In this document: one piece after another, positions 7,725 through 15,928 of the stretch
Position numbering within the stretch: the first letter of the stretch is position 1
Layout: every line of letters begins with the position of its first letter
NCBI GenBank assembly: GCA_016296885.1
Contig: JAEDHT010000030.1
Coordinates: 1-24,202, forward strand
From: Clostridiaceae bacterium
GTDB lineage: Bacteria; Bacillota; Clostridia; Oscillospirales; Acutalibacteraceae
Length of the DNA: 24,202 nucleotides
Direction of reading: 5' to 3'
Notes under the pieces: generated by a model
Told to the model about the DNA's origin: nothing
The model's database searches: none
Seen by the model: the letters and a program-made list of their open reading frames with translations, nothing else
Made by a program: the position numbers and the translations under genes

Positions 7725-7746
7725 TTGTAAAAATTAAAGAAATATA

Positions 7747-7775
7747 TTGCAATAATTATTAAATTATGTTAGACT
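7747..7775 (+). promoter_or_regulatory. Promoter of the fibro-slime surface protein gene
   Basis: TTGCAA (7747-7752), 17-base spacer, TAGACT (7770-7775) preceded by TGt (7767-7769). Transcription would start near 7782, which rules out the in-frame ATG at 7766 and supports the start at 7856. A short stem GGAGTA (7788-7793) / TACTCC (7814-7819) lies in the leader. Confidence 0.5.
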
Positions 7776-7855
7776 ATGTAGGTAGTTGGAGTAGATTGAT
7801 TAGTATAAACATTTACTCCGTACGGATAGTCACAAAACGAAAGGAAATGATATTT

Positions 7856-9889
7856 ATGAAAAAAATCTTAAGCATGTTTTTAGCATTGACATTAGCTGCT
7901 AGTTGTGTAGTTATTGCCAACGCTGAGGGCATGAAGACTTCTCAGGGCTTAGTAGCTCCAAGAGGTGCTTCTGTAACTATTACAGAAAAAAACGGCATTA
8001 AAACCAATGTGTTTGACTATGACTATGCTAATCAAGAAAACCCAAACCTAGCAAGACCAAATATGTATCAAAGCGAAGCTGTAGAGAGTATGGAGAATTT
8101 ATACTCTTTGGGACTTGATTCAGATGGCCTTATAGTTGCTAAAAAAGGATACGAAGAGGATATGGATGACGCCCATGAATTATTTAATCCAAATACAACA
8201 CATTCTGATGTGATTTATAAAGGAATTGACGTAGGCTCGATGTATACTTATGATCCTGCCACTAACGAGTACATAATCGATTCATATAAACAGAGTGCTA
8301 CTTTCAATAAGGAAACAGGACTTTTCACAATTACAGATGAGCCTTCTACAAATGTCTTTTTGGCTAGCTCTTTTGGCGAAAAAAGTTTCGGAATTACCAC
8401 TGAGACAAACTTTATAATGCCTGAGAGTGGTAAGCTTGATCTCAAAAATGACACATATGAAGATATGATGTTTGAATTTACCGGTGACGACCTTGTTCTT
8501 GTATATATAGATGGTGTGCGTGTTCTCAATGGTAGTACTCAGTGGTGTGATGAACAGAATTATAAAGGAAACTTGACATCTATTAACTTTGCAACAGGTG
8601 TAGTAAAAACAAGAATAACCAAGAATACAAACGGTGAAACTACACTTTATAAAAAATTCTCAGATTATTGTGATGAAATGGAATATGATTCACAAAAGAA
8701 GGCTGCCTTTCTTGCGGATAAATTTGAGCAAAATGCTGCTGGCCAGTACATATTTAAGAAGGGTACTGTTCACAGCTTTAAGATGTTTTATGCAGAAACC
8801 GGTAGTGGCCTAGTTAAAAATGAGAGAAATAGTAATAAGAGTAATAACTACACCAGGTTTAACCTTATTTCCACTAAAGAGGCTGTAAAAGAATTTACAG
8901 ATATACCTGTTGCTGATGATACCAGTTATACACTTATCTTTATGAATGATCAGGATAATGGTACAGAGGTTTACAAGGTAATCGAGGATTATGGATTTGA
9001 TTCTATTGATCTTGTAGCAGATGTAGCTGATACAGATTTTGAAGAATCATTGCTTCCTTTCGCAGGCTGGTTCACAAATAAGAGTGCTGCTTTATCAGGT
9101 GGAGATTCTGCTACCACAGCAAAACACGTTGATACCACATATGCATATCCACGCCATGTTGAGTTGGATAATTATGTTGTAAGCGAATCCCAAGAGGGAA
9201 TCACAGTGCATTATAACGGCGAAACAAAGACCTACACAGAGAATTACGTAGTCTTCTATGCTGGATGGGTGCCTGAGATTAAACACAAGCAAGACGCCGA
9301 TGATGCAAATGGCTATGGCTACACTGATGGCAATGTTGATGGATTTAAGCTACACGGAGTTCAGATAAGAAGCAAAGAGATTGCAGACCGCTATCAGGAT
9401 GAAAACCGCAACACTGATGAGGATGCCCTTAGATATGTAACCTCTTATGGTATTGACTTTATTAATGAGCTTGGTAGCCTGAATGATAAGTCAGTAAAAT
9501 ATGGTTATATGCTTTACGCTAAAGAAGACTTAGATAACCTCTCAGCTAATATTACATCGAAGACACCTGGTGCATACAACGCAGATTGTACTAGAACAGG
9601 TGATAGAAATCACCACTACTATGAAGAGAATGGATATCTCCTTTCAACAGTAGTTGTTAAGTATGATTCTGAAGAAAGCAAAGCATTGATGGATCGAGAT
9701 ATAGAAGCTCGTGCATATGTAAACTATACAGATGCTAACGGCAATGAGAGATATAACTTTGATACTTATAAGCTGGACTATTATGATACTGTTTATCGTG
9801 GTAAATTCAAGGGTGGATGCCGTACAAGCTTTAACAATGCATACGCAGCAGTAAGTGGTCTATGTGATTCCTTACTAACTGATAGATAA
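7856..9889 (+). CDS. Secreted fibro-slime/PA14-like surface protein
   Basis: A 677-residue secreted protein. The start at 7856 follows AAGGAAA and gives a typical signal peptide (MKKILSMFLALTLAAS..., cleavage near ANA-EG). Residues about 120-340 carry the marks of the fibro-slime/PA14-like domain: FEFTGDDLVLVYIDGVRVL (about 206-224), SINFATG (242-248), and HSFKMFYAE followed by RFNL (about 306-337). Such domains bind carbohydrate or build surface structures in gut Firmicutes and Fibrobacter. A B-repeat-like strand set (about 355-471, GWF...YAGW) follows, and then a C-terminal module (about 478-677) resembling the end of the preceding surface protein (GVQIR, DALRYVT, YAKEDL, ARAYVNYTDANGNE). 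There is no cell-wall sorting motif. A 56-residue peptide gene follows after 19 bases and is probably co-transcribed. Confidence 0.8.
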   Translation: MKKILSMFLALTLAASCVVIANAEGMKTSQGLVAPRGASVTITEKNGIKTNVFDYDYANQENPNLARPNMYQSEAVESMENLYSLGLDSDGLIVAKKGYEEDMDDAHELFNPNTTHSDVIYKGIDVGSMYTYDPATNEYIIDSYKQSATFNKETGLFTITDEPSTNVFLASSFGEKSFGITTETNFIMPESGKLDLKNDTYEDMMFEFTGDDLVLVYIDGVRVLNGSTQWCDEQNYKGNLTSINFATGVVKTRITKNTNGETTLYKKFSDYCDEMEYDSQKKAAFLADKFEQNAAGQYIFKKGTVHSFKMFYAETGSGLVKNERNSNKSNNYTRFNLISTKEAVKEFTDIPVADDTSYTLIFMNDQDNGTEVYKVIEDYGFDSIDLVADVADTDFEESLLPFAGWFTNKSAALSGGDSATTAKHVDTTYAYPRHVELDNYVVSESQEGITVHYNGETKTYTENYVVFYAGWVPEIKHKQDADDANGYGYTDGNVDGFKLHGVQIRSKEIADRYQDENRNTDEDALRYVTSYGIDFINELGSLNDKSVKYGYMLYAKEDLDNLSANITSKTPGAYNADCTRTGDRNHHYYEENGYLLSTVVVKYDSEESKALMDRDIEARAYVNYTDANGNERYNFDTYKLDYYDTVYRGKFKGGCRTSFNNAYAAVSGLCDSLLTDR

Positions 9890-9908
9890 TTAATAGGAGG
9901 TAGTAACA

Positions 9909-10079
9909 ATGAAAAAGATATATAACACTCCCGAATTGAAAGACGAAATGCTTATTGCACAAGATGTGATGGCTGCATCTGAGGAAATCGAAGCATCTGA
10001 TACTGATATTTCTGATACAGATCAGGTAGACAACACATTTGTAGAAGCGTCAATGTTTGCGTATGGCAACTTGGATTAA
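9909..10079 (+). CDS. Small acidic peptide downstream of fibro-slime protein
   Basis: A 56-residue peptide (begins MKKIYNTPELKDE, ends FAYGNLD) with an excellent AGGAGG ribosome site (9895-9900), 19 bases after the surface protein stop and before a strong shared terminator. It has no cysteine and no signal peptide. After a basic N-terminus with the YNTPEL motif it becomes rich in Asp, Glu, Ser and Thr. Short proteins beginning MKK-Y-xPE-L are common in Ruminococcus-like genomes and resemble leader regions of ribosomally made peptides, but no modifying enzyme or peptide exporter is in the window. Function is unknown to me. The ribosome site and operon position make it a credible real gene. Confidence 0.75.
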   Translation: MKKIYNTPELKDEMLIAQDVMAASEEIEASDTDISDTDQVDNTFVEASMFAYGNLD

Positions 10080-10113
10080 TCTATTTTGATTATCAGATAA
10101 TTACTTAAATTAT

Positions 10114-10157
10114 AACCTCATGTGATGATTTAATTAAAATCATTGCATGAGGTTTTT
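10114..10157 (+). terminator. Strong intrinsic terminator after the small peptide gene
   Basis: AACCTCATG (10114-10122) pairs perfectly with CATGAGGTT (10146-10154), with an additional inner ATGATTT/AAATCAT stem, followed by a T-run. Confidence 0.92.
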
Positions 10158-10215
10158 GTATATGAAGGTTTTCCTCAAAGTCGGGGGGAGAGACATAAGG
10201 AATGTGATTATTGAT

Positions 10216-10281
10216 AAACTCGATAGTGTACATCAAGGGTTAATTTAATGTTGATGTATTGTATACTCTTGTGATAAGTTT
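10216..10281. repeat. Imperfect long hairpin in the ctsR upstream region
   Basis: TACATCAA (10229-10236) and TTGATGTA (10251-10258) form a perfect inner stem, and AAACT (10216-10220) and AGTTT (10277-10281) can close the outside. A T-rich tract follows. It sits between the terminator at 10157 and the ctsR promoter, where nothing else is recognised. Confidence 0.4.
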
Positions 10282-10375
10282 TATTATTTTTGCACTGATT
10301 ATATATATAAAATAAGCAGTATATAACAGATTGATTTAGCTTGAATAATTTATTCAGAAAAATTTTATAAAAAAG

Positions 10376-10434
10376 CTTGACTTTCTCTGACTTTATGGTA
10401 AAATAATAAACAGGAAAGGTCAAAGAAAGTCAAA
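10376..10434 (+). promoter_or_regulatory. ctsR operon promoter with two CtsR operators
   Basis: The promoter is TTGACT (10377-10382), a 16-base spacer and TAAAAT (10399-10404) with extended TGg. Downstream, GGTCAAA-gaa-AGTCAAA (10418-10434) matches the CtsR heptad direct repeat with its 3-base gap. A second box in the opposite orientation (CTTGACT-ttc-TCTGACT, 10376-10392) covers the -35. CtsR bound at both sites would block the polymerase from either side of the -10, giving autoregulation released by heat or protein-damage stress. Confidence 0.9.
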
Positions 10435-10452
10435 ATCAAAAAGAGGTGTATT

Positions 10453-10902
10453 ATGAAAATAAGTGATATTGTAGCTCAATATATACTTGATATGATGAAT
10501 GAAGGTGATGGTAATGCCGAAATAAAACGCAACGAGCTTGCTATGACACTAGGATGTGTGCCTAGCCAAATTAACTATGTCATAACCTCAAGATTCACAC
10601 CGGAACAAGGCTTTATTGTGGAAAGTCGCAGAGGTGGAGGAGGATATGTCAGAATAACACGTGTAAACATGGGAAAAAGTGCTTATCTAACGCATATAAT
10701 AAATTCAATAGGCGATAGATTGGATAATGCAACTGCACATGCAATTATTTCTAATATTGAAGCAAGATGTATAATAAGCGAAAATACAGCAAATTTGATA
10801 AAGGCAGCAATATCCGACAAGACTTACACAGGTCTTCCTATACAATATAGAGATATTGTGCGTGCATCGTTATTTAAAAATTTATTGTTAACACAAATTT
10901 AA
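10453..10902 (+). CDS. ctsR: CtsR, class III heat-shock repressor
   Basis: A 149-residue transcription repressor of the Clp protein-quality-control genes. The N-terminal winged helix-turn-helix (about 20-66) contains the conserved glycine-rich loop RGGGGYVRI (60-68), which acts as the heat sensor in this family; the C-terminal half is the dimerisation domain. It is the first gene of the stress operon and follows two CtsR boxes. In characterised Firmicutes it is also inactivated or degraded through McsA/McsB/ClpC, which are encoded just downstream. Length agrees with the family (about 150-155). A GAGGTG ribosome site supports the start. Confidence 0.97.
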   Translation: MKISDIVAQYILDMMNEGDGNAEIKRNELAMTLGCVPSQINYVITSRFTPEQGFIVESRRGGGGYVRITRVNMGKSAYLTHIINSIGDRLDNATAHAIISNIEARCIISENTANLIKAAISDKTYTGLPIQYRDIVRASLFKNLLLTQI

Positions 10903-10925
10903 TTAAAAACAGGAGGGTAAAAATT

Positions 10926-11423
10926 ATGTTATGTCAAAAATGTAAAAAAAATCAAGCGAACACATACGTAAAAAGAATAATTAACGGAAATCTAAAGGAA
11001 TATCATCTTTGTAATGAGTGTGCAAACGATATCGGCTATGACAATATGTTTTCTTCTATTGTGCCAAGTTTTAGCAACATTTTAGAGGGCCTGTTTAATA
11101 TGCCATCATCAAATTCTATTGCATCTGTTACAAGATGCAAGCTTTGCGGAAGCTCTGTTGGAGATATCATTAATTCCGGTAAAATTGGTTGTGCAAACTG
11201 TTACACAACCTTTAAAAGAGAATTAATGCCTTCAATTAAAAAAATGCATGGAAACACCATACATTGCGGAAAGGGTGCATCATCTAAATCTGATAATAAT
11301 AGTATCAGCTTAGATTCACTTAAAAATGATTTGAAGCAGGCTATCGAAATGCAAGAATTTGAAAAAGCCGCAACACTCAGAGATCAGATAAAAGAGCTGG
11401 AAAGCAAAAAGGAGGTACTATAA
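10926..11423 (+). CDS. mcsA: McsA, activator of the protein arginine kinase
   Basis: A 165-residue protein with four CxxC zinc-binding pairs (C3/C6, C29/C32, C71/C74, C89/C92) and a C-terminal UVR helix pair (about 130-163, SLKNDLKQAIEMQEFEKAATLRDQIKEL). In the family, the zinc part activates McsB kinase and the UVR part contacts ClpC, which carries a similar motif in its middle domain. It lies 23 bases after ctsR with a GGAGGG ribosome site. Its last codons contain the ribosome site of mcsB, only one base away, so translation is probably coupled. Confidence 0.95.
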   Translation: MLCQKCKKNQANTYVKRIINGNLKEYHLCNECANDIGYDNMFSSIVPSFSNILEGLFNMPSSNSIASVTRCKLCGSSVGDIINSGKIGCANCYTTFKRELMPSIKKMHGNTIHCGKGASSKSDNNSISLDSLKNDLKQAIEMQEFEKAATLRDQIKELESKKEVL

Positions 11424-11424
11424 A

Positions 11425-12474
11425 ATGGAGGCAAATAAAATATCAACACTAACACAGAGCGATATAATTATCAGCACACGAATCCGACTTGCCAGAAATC
11501 TCACAGGCTATCCATTTCCATGTAGATTGAGTGAAACTAAAGCACAAGAAATTGCTAAGAAAGTTTATGATGCACTAGACAGATATTCCGAGTCATTCCA
11601 CTGTAAATTCAGGGATATAGATATGAGCACTGTCACATCAGAACAAGCAATCTCATTTATGGAAAATCATCTAATAAGCCCGGAGTTTGTAAGCACAACG
11701 AAGACCGAAAATAAAAAGGGCAGACACCTTATACTTTCGGATGATAACAGTGTTGCTGTAATGGTAAATGAGGAGGATCATATCAGAATTCAGGTTATTA
11801 CAGATGGAATGAATCTCTATGAGGCATATTCACTTGCAGATAAGTATGATACCTTAATTTCTGAAACACTGAGCTATGCATATGATGAGCAACTAGGATT
11901 TTTAACACAATGCCCCACAAACTTAGGCACAGGTATGCGAGCTTCTGTTATGATGCATCTTCCTGCGCTCACAAAGACTGGTTCTATCCCAAGGATAAGT
12001 GCAAGTCTCGGTAAGTTAGGACTTGTTATGAGGGGCTTTAACGGTGAGAGTAGTGATTCTAAGGGTTGTCTATACCAACTATCAAACCAGATCACACTTG
12101 GTTTGTCAGAAAAGAATGCAATAGATAATCTTAATACTATGGCTAAGCAGATAATAACAAGGGAGCGTGAGGCTGCCAAGGAAATAGTGAAAAATAATGA
12201 TATATGCGACCAGATTTATCGTTCTCTAGGCACACTCAAATACGCTCGTCTCATATCCAGTGAAGAAGCGATGAAATGCTTGTCTGATGTTAGAATGGGA
12301 GCAACCACAGGCATAATCGCAGAAAAGCTTCCGTCGACAGATGAGTTTAACAGGCTGTTGATAGATATTCAGCCGGCAACAATTATTGTAAATGATAAGT
12401 CAAAACCAGATGCGCTCAGACGTGACGAGATTCGAGCTGAAATTTTGAGGAATACTTTCAATTTAATAGACTAA
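11425..12474 (+). CDS. mcsB: McsB, protein arginine kinase
   Basis: A 349-residue phosphagen-kinase-fold enzyme that phosphorylates arginine on proteins, marking them for ClpC-ClpP and inactivating CtsR. Visible signatures: nucleotide-binding STRIRLARN (17-25), NEEDHIRIQ (115-123), active-site loop CPTNLGTGMRAS (C163 onward) and the C-terminal phosphoarginine-binding RDxxRA (333-338), which distinguishes true McsB from creatine/arginine kinases. Length is as usual. Translation is coupled to mcsA through a GGAGG within the end of that gene. Confidence 0.97.
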   Translation: MEANKISTLTQSDIIISTRIRLARNLTGYPFPCRLSETKAQEIAKKVYDALDRYSESFHCKFRDIDMSTVTSEQAISFMENHLISPEFVSTTKTENKKGRHLILSDDNSVAVMVNEEDHIRIQVITDGMNLYEAYSLADKYDTLISETLSYAYDEQLGFLTQCPTNLGTGMRASVMMHLPALTKTGSIPRISASLGKLGLVMRGFNGESSDSKGCLYQLSNQITLGLSEKNAIDNLNTMAKQIITREREAAKEIVKNNDICDQIYRSLGTLKYARLISSEEAMKCLSDVRMGATTGIIAEKLPSTDEFNRLLIDIQPATIIVNDKSKPDALRRDEIRAEILRNTFNLID

Positions 12475-12527
12475 AATATATAGAAAAATATGTATTAGTA
12501 ATTTTTAGAATATATGGAGGTAATAAG

Positions 12528-14978
12528 ATGTATAGTTTTTCAGGATTTACAAAAAAAGCTGATAATGCAATCAACTATGCTATAGAAGAAGCCCAGAGCA
12601 TGGGCCACACATATGTGGGCACTGAACATCTGCTTGTTGGTCTTGTTAGAGAAACCGAAGGTGTGGCAGGTGCTGTTCTTAAAGAATTAAATGTAGTTTA
12701 TGACAGCTTGAAGGCTATGATTATCAACTTTTCCGGTTCTGGTGAGCCTATGCCACTTACACCTGCTGATTTTACACCCAGAACAAAGCGAGTTTTGCAG
12801 TCTGCACTGATAAAAGCAAGATTTGTTGGACAAAAATTTGTAGGTACAGAGCATATTCTAATGTCATTACTAGATGAGTCTGACAGCTATGCTGTGCGGT
12901 TTTTGAATGATTTCGGTGTAAAACCCGAGGATATCGTTAGTAAAATATCTTCATCAGGTACAGAGAGTGAGTTACTTTCTCCAAATTCTACAGCGCTTGC
13001 AGAAAAAGAGAAGAAAACCACAAAAACACTCGATAATTATAGTAGAGATCTCACTGTTCTTGCCCACGGAGGAAAAATAGATCCGGTTATAGGTAGGGTA
13101 GAGGAGATAGAACGTGTAATTCAGATTCTATCAAGACGTACAAAGAATAATCCTGTACTGATAGGTGAGCCGGGTGTGGGCAAAACTGCGGTTGCCGAAG
13201 GACTTGCACTTAAAATAGCCTCTGGTGAAGTTCCTGAGATGCTCAAGGATAAGAGAATAGTTTCTCTCGATTTGTCAGGAATGGTTGCCGGCACAAAATA
13301 TAGAGGTGACTTTGAGGAGAGGATAAAAACCGCAGTAAGAGAGGTAAAAGCGGCGGGTAACGTAATTCTATTTATAGATGAAATTCATAATATCGTTGGT
13401 GCAGGTTCGGCAGAAGGCTCCAGCGATGCTGCTAATATTTTGAAGCCTGAGCTTGCAAGAGGTGAACTACAGATAATTGGAGCCACCACAATTAATGAAT
13501 ATAGGAAGCATATCGAAAAAGATGCAGCTCTGGAAAGACGTTTTCAGCCGGTTACAGTGGGCGAACCTACAGAAGAAGAGGCTATAGAGATTCTTTTTGG
13601 TCTCAGGGATAGATATGAGGCCCATCATAAAGTGAAAATTACCGATGAAGCCATCAAATCAGCAGTAAAGCTATCCGCACGCTATATTCAAGATAGATAT
13701 CTTCCGGACAAAGCTATAGACCTGATTGACGAAGCGTCGTCAAGAGTGCGATTGGGAAAAAACATTATGCCTGAATATATAAAAGAACTGGAAGAAAAGA
13801 TAAATGAATTGGTTCAGGAGAAAAATACTGCAATTAATAGTCAAAACTTTGAGGTAGCGGCAAAAATACGTGATGATGAAAAGAAAGTAAAATCACAGCT
13901 AGAGGAAGAAAAGGATAAATGGAATTCAAGTCGTGACAAGCTTATGGGTGAAGTTACGGTGGATGATATAGCACAAGTTGTGGCGCAATGGACAGGGATT
14001 CCTGCTACTAAACTCACTCAGGAGGAAGCACAAAGACTTCTTAATATGGAAAAAATAATGCATCAGAGGATAGTCGGACAGGATAAGGCAGTAGAAGCGG
14101 TGTCGAAGGCAATTCGTAGGAGTAGAGTGGGGCTAAAGGACCCCAAAAGACCGGTTGGATCGTTTATTTTCTTAGGCCCGACAGGTGTTGGCAAAACAGA
14201 GCTTTGCAAAACCCTTGCAGAAACTATGTTTGGCTCCGAAAATTCAATGATAAGATTAGATATGTCCGAGTATATGGAGAAACACACCGTATCTAAGCTT
14301 GTCGGCTCACCTCCGGGATATGTTGGATTTGATGAGGGAGGACAGCTCACAGAGAAGGTAAGAAGAAAACCATATTCTGTTATTCTGTTTGATGAAATAG
14401 AGAAAGCCCATCCGGATGTGTTCAATATGTTGCTTCAAATCCTTGACGATGGTAGGCTAACAGATTCACAGGGAAGAACAGTTGATTTTAAAAATACAAT
14501 TATTATTATGACATCAAATGTTGGCGCAAAAATGATTTCTGAAAAACAGCAGGCGTTTGGGTTTGTTCTCTCAGAGAGTCAGCAGAGCGAAAAAGAGCTC
14601 AACGATACCGTGATTGGTGAACTCAAGAAAACCTTTAGACCGGAATTTCTCAATAGGGTGGATGATATCATTGTTTTCAAAAAGTTGAATGAAAATGATA
14701 TACACGAAATCGCAGATATGCTACTTCAAAATCTGAAATTGAGACTTGAAAAGCTTGGAGTCAATGTTGAGTTTAGCCAGTCAGTTGTCTCAGAGATTGC
14801 CAAAAAGGGATTTGATCCTATATATGGTGCAAGACCATTAAAGAGAGCAATCACATCTGAGATAGAAGATAAACTATGTGAAGCTATGCTCAATGGTTTT
14901 GTTGATAAGAGTAATAATATAATATGTGACTATAGAGACAATGAGCTAGTAATAGAAAAGAAAGAGATTGTAGTGTAA
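12528..14978 (+). CDS. clpC: ClpC, AAA+ unfoldase of the Clp protease
   Basis: An 816-residue ATP-driven unfoldase that feeds substrates, including phosphoarginine-tagged ones, to ClpP. Order: double Clp-N domain (about 4-140), first AAA+ module with Walker A GEPGVGKT (213-220) and Walker B ILFIDE (280-285), middle coiled-coil domain with UVR motif (about 414-460, ...FEVAAKIRDDEKKV), second AAA+ module with Walker A GPTGVGKT (550-557) and Walker B VILFDE (618-623), and a D2-small domain. The LSES/GFVLSESQQ stretch near 679 lies where ClpC carries its ClpP-binding loop. It follows mcsB after 53 bases with GGAGG. No radA follows, unlike Bacillus; folT is next, under its own promoter. Confidence 0.97.
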   Translation: MYSFSGFTKKADNAINYAIEEAQSMGHTYVGTEHLLVGLVRETEGVAGAVLKELNVVYDSLKAMIINFSGSGEPMPLTPADFTPRTKRVLQSALIKARFVGQKFVGTEHILMSLLDESDSYAVRFLNDFGVKPEDIVSKISSSGTESELLSPNSTALAEKEKKTTKTLDNYSRDLTVLAHGGKIDPVIGRVEEIERVIQILSRRTKNNPVLIGEPGVGKTAVAEGLALKIASGEVPEMLKDKRIVSLDLSGMVAGTKYRGDFEERIKTAVREVKAAGNVILFIDEIHNIVGAGSAEGSSDAANILKPELARGELQIIGATTINEYRKHIEKDAALERRFQPVTVGEPTEEEAIEILFGLRDRYEAHHKVKITDEAIKSAVKLSARYIQDRYLPDKAIDLIDEASSRVRLGKNIMPEYIKELEEKINELVQEKNTAINSQNFEVAAKIRDDEKKVKSQLEEEKDKWNSSRDKLMGEVTVDDIAQVVAQWTGIPATKLTQEEAQRLLNMEKIMHQRIVGQDKAVEAVSKAIRRSRVGLKDPKRPVGSFIFLGPTGVGKTELCKTLAETMFGSENSMIRLDMSEYMEKHTVSKLVGSPPGYVGFDEGGQLTEKVRRKPYSVILFDEIEKAHPDVFNMLLQILDDGRLTDSQGRTVDFKNTIIIMTSNVGAKMISEKQQAFGFVLSESQQSEKELNDTVIGELKKTFRPEFLNRVDDIIVFKKLNENDIHEIADMLLQNLKLRLEKLGVNVEFSQSVVSEIAKKGFDPIYGARPLKRAITSEIEDKLCEAMLNGFVDKSNNIICDYRDNELVIEKKEIVV

Positions 14979-14993
14979 TAGTCTAAATAATTG

Positions 14994-15022
14994 TTGACTT
15001 TTTAAAAGCATTACATTATAAT
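14994..15022 (+). promoter_or_regulatory. Promoter of the folT riboswitch transcript
   Basis: TTGACT (14994-14999), 17-base spacer, perfect TATAAT (15017-15022). The predicted start near 15029 falls at the first bases of the riboswitch. Confidence 0.88.
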
Positions 15023-15030
15023 ACTAACCA

Positions 15031-15130
15031 CAGAGTAGAGCGTTGAGCGTTTAAGTGCATTATGTACGGGGAGTTGGCATAGTGACGAAAAGCCATTGGG
15101 TTTGCGGTTCGGCGTTCGCATCCCGCTGCT
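15031..15130 (+). promoter_or_regulatory. Tetrahydrofolate (THF) riboswitch
   Basis: This leader contains the conserved blocks of the THF aptamer in the right order: AGAGTAGA, then GCGTTTAAGTG, GGGGAGTTGGCA, GACGAAAAGCC, and the 3' strand ending CATCCCGCTGC. It lies directly upstream of a folT gene, the classical partner of this RNA. High reduced folate should stabilise the aptamer and reduce folT expression, probably through the attenuator hairpin at 15155-15191. The block pattern is recognised from the known consensus; the fold was not computed. Confidence 0.88.
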
Positions 15131-15154
15131 AATTTGATATTATAAAAAAATATC

Positions 15155-15191
15155 AGCACCAAGGGGATTTTCTGCCCTTTGGTGCTTTTTG
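15155..15191 (+). terminator. Attenuator between THF riboswitch and folT
   Basis: AGCACCAAGGGG (15155-15166) pairs with CCCTTTGGTGCT (15175-15186), followed by a T-run. It lies between the aptamer and the folT ribosome site, so the riboswitch probably works by premature termination. It may also stop read-through from clpC. Confidence 0.88.
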
Positions 15192-15220
15192 TTGCAGCAT
15201 TGAATCGGAGTGGTATTTCA

Positions 15221-15805
15221 ATGTTTAGTAAATTTTTTAAGTCTGTTTTTAAAAGTTTAAGGCTTTCAATAGCTGAGTTAAAAAGCGTATTTTCTCTGGC
15301 ACTTTCCGGAATTTTACTTGCGATAAGAACATTGCTTGGCACATTTCTCACTTTCCTTGTTACGCCTGCAGTAAAAATAGGTTTTTCTATTATTGCAATT
15401 GCTGTTACAGGCATGATGTATGGCCCGTTTGTATCGGCATTAGTCGGTGGATTGGGCGATATTCTATCATATATTCTCAATCCGGTAGGGGGTAGCTATT
15501 TCCCTGGATTTACAATCAATGGTATAGTTATTGGATTATTGTATGGGTTCTTCTTTTATCAAAAGAAAGTAACATTAGTCAGAGTTATAATTTGTGAATT
15601 AATAATAAATATATTTGCAGAATTAGTTTTGTCCACATTGTGGTTGGTTGCGTGGTTTGGTCAGCCTTTGCAGGTCGTGCTGGCCAGCAGACTTATTAAG
15701 AGCGCAATTATGATTCCAATCAATGTTTCACTCATTATGCTTTTGCATAAACCTATATATAGTCTTAAAAATAAATATATGGGGATTAAGTTAAAGAAAA
15801 AGTAA
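15221..15805 (+). CDS. folT: FolT, folate-specific ECF transporter substrate-binding membrane protein
   Basis: A 194-residue S component of an energy-coupling factor vitamin transporter, predicted to take up folates with a shared EcfA/EcfA'/EcfT module encoded elsewhere. About six hydrophobic segments are visible, and the family motif YGPFVSALVGGLGD...GGSYFPGFT lies at about 67-98. The start at 15221 is chosen over an in-frame ATG at 15179 because that one lies inside the attenuator hairpin and 15221 has a CGGAG ribosome site. The THF riboswitch in front strongly supports the folate assignment. Confidence 0.92.
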   Translation: MFSKFFKSVFKSLRLSIAELKSVFSLALSGILLAIRTLLGTFLTFLVTPAVKIGFSIIAIAVTGMMYGPFVSALVGGLGDILSYILNPVGGSYFPGFTINGIVIGLLYGFFFYQKKVTLVRVIICELIINIFAELVLSTLWLVAWFGQPLQVVLASRLIKSAIMIPINVSLIMLLHKPIYSLKNKYMGIKLKKK

Positions 15806-15850
15806 ATGATCTAGTATTCTGCCAACTCCCTTTCTAGCAGTATAAAAAAA

Positions 15851-15888
15851 GACCAACCACGATTAATTTCGAGGTTGGTCGAATTTTT
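15851..15888. terminator. Bidirectional terminator between folT and a minus-strand peptide gene
   Basis: GACCAACC (15851-15858) and GGTTGGTC (15873-15880) form a stem with T-runs on both sides (GAATTTTT on plus, TTTTTTT on minus). It serves convergent folT and the peptide gene at 15929-16132. Confidence 0.85.
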
Positions 15889-15928
15889 AAAATATAGCAA
15901 AGTAAATTAAATGCACTGTATAAACAGA

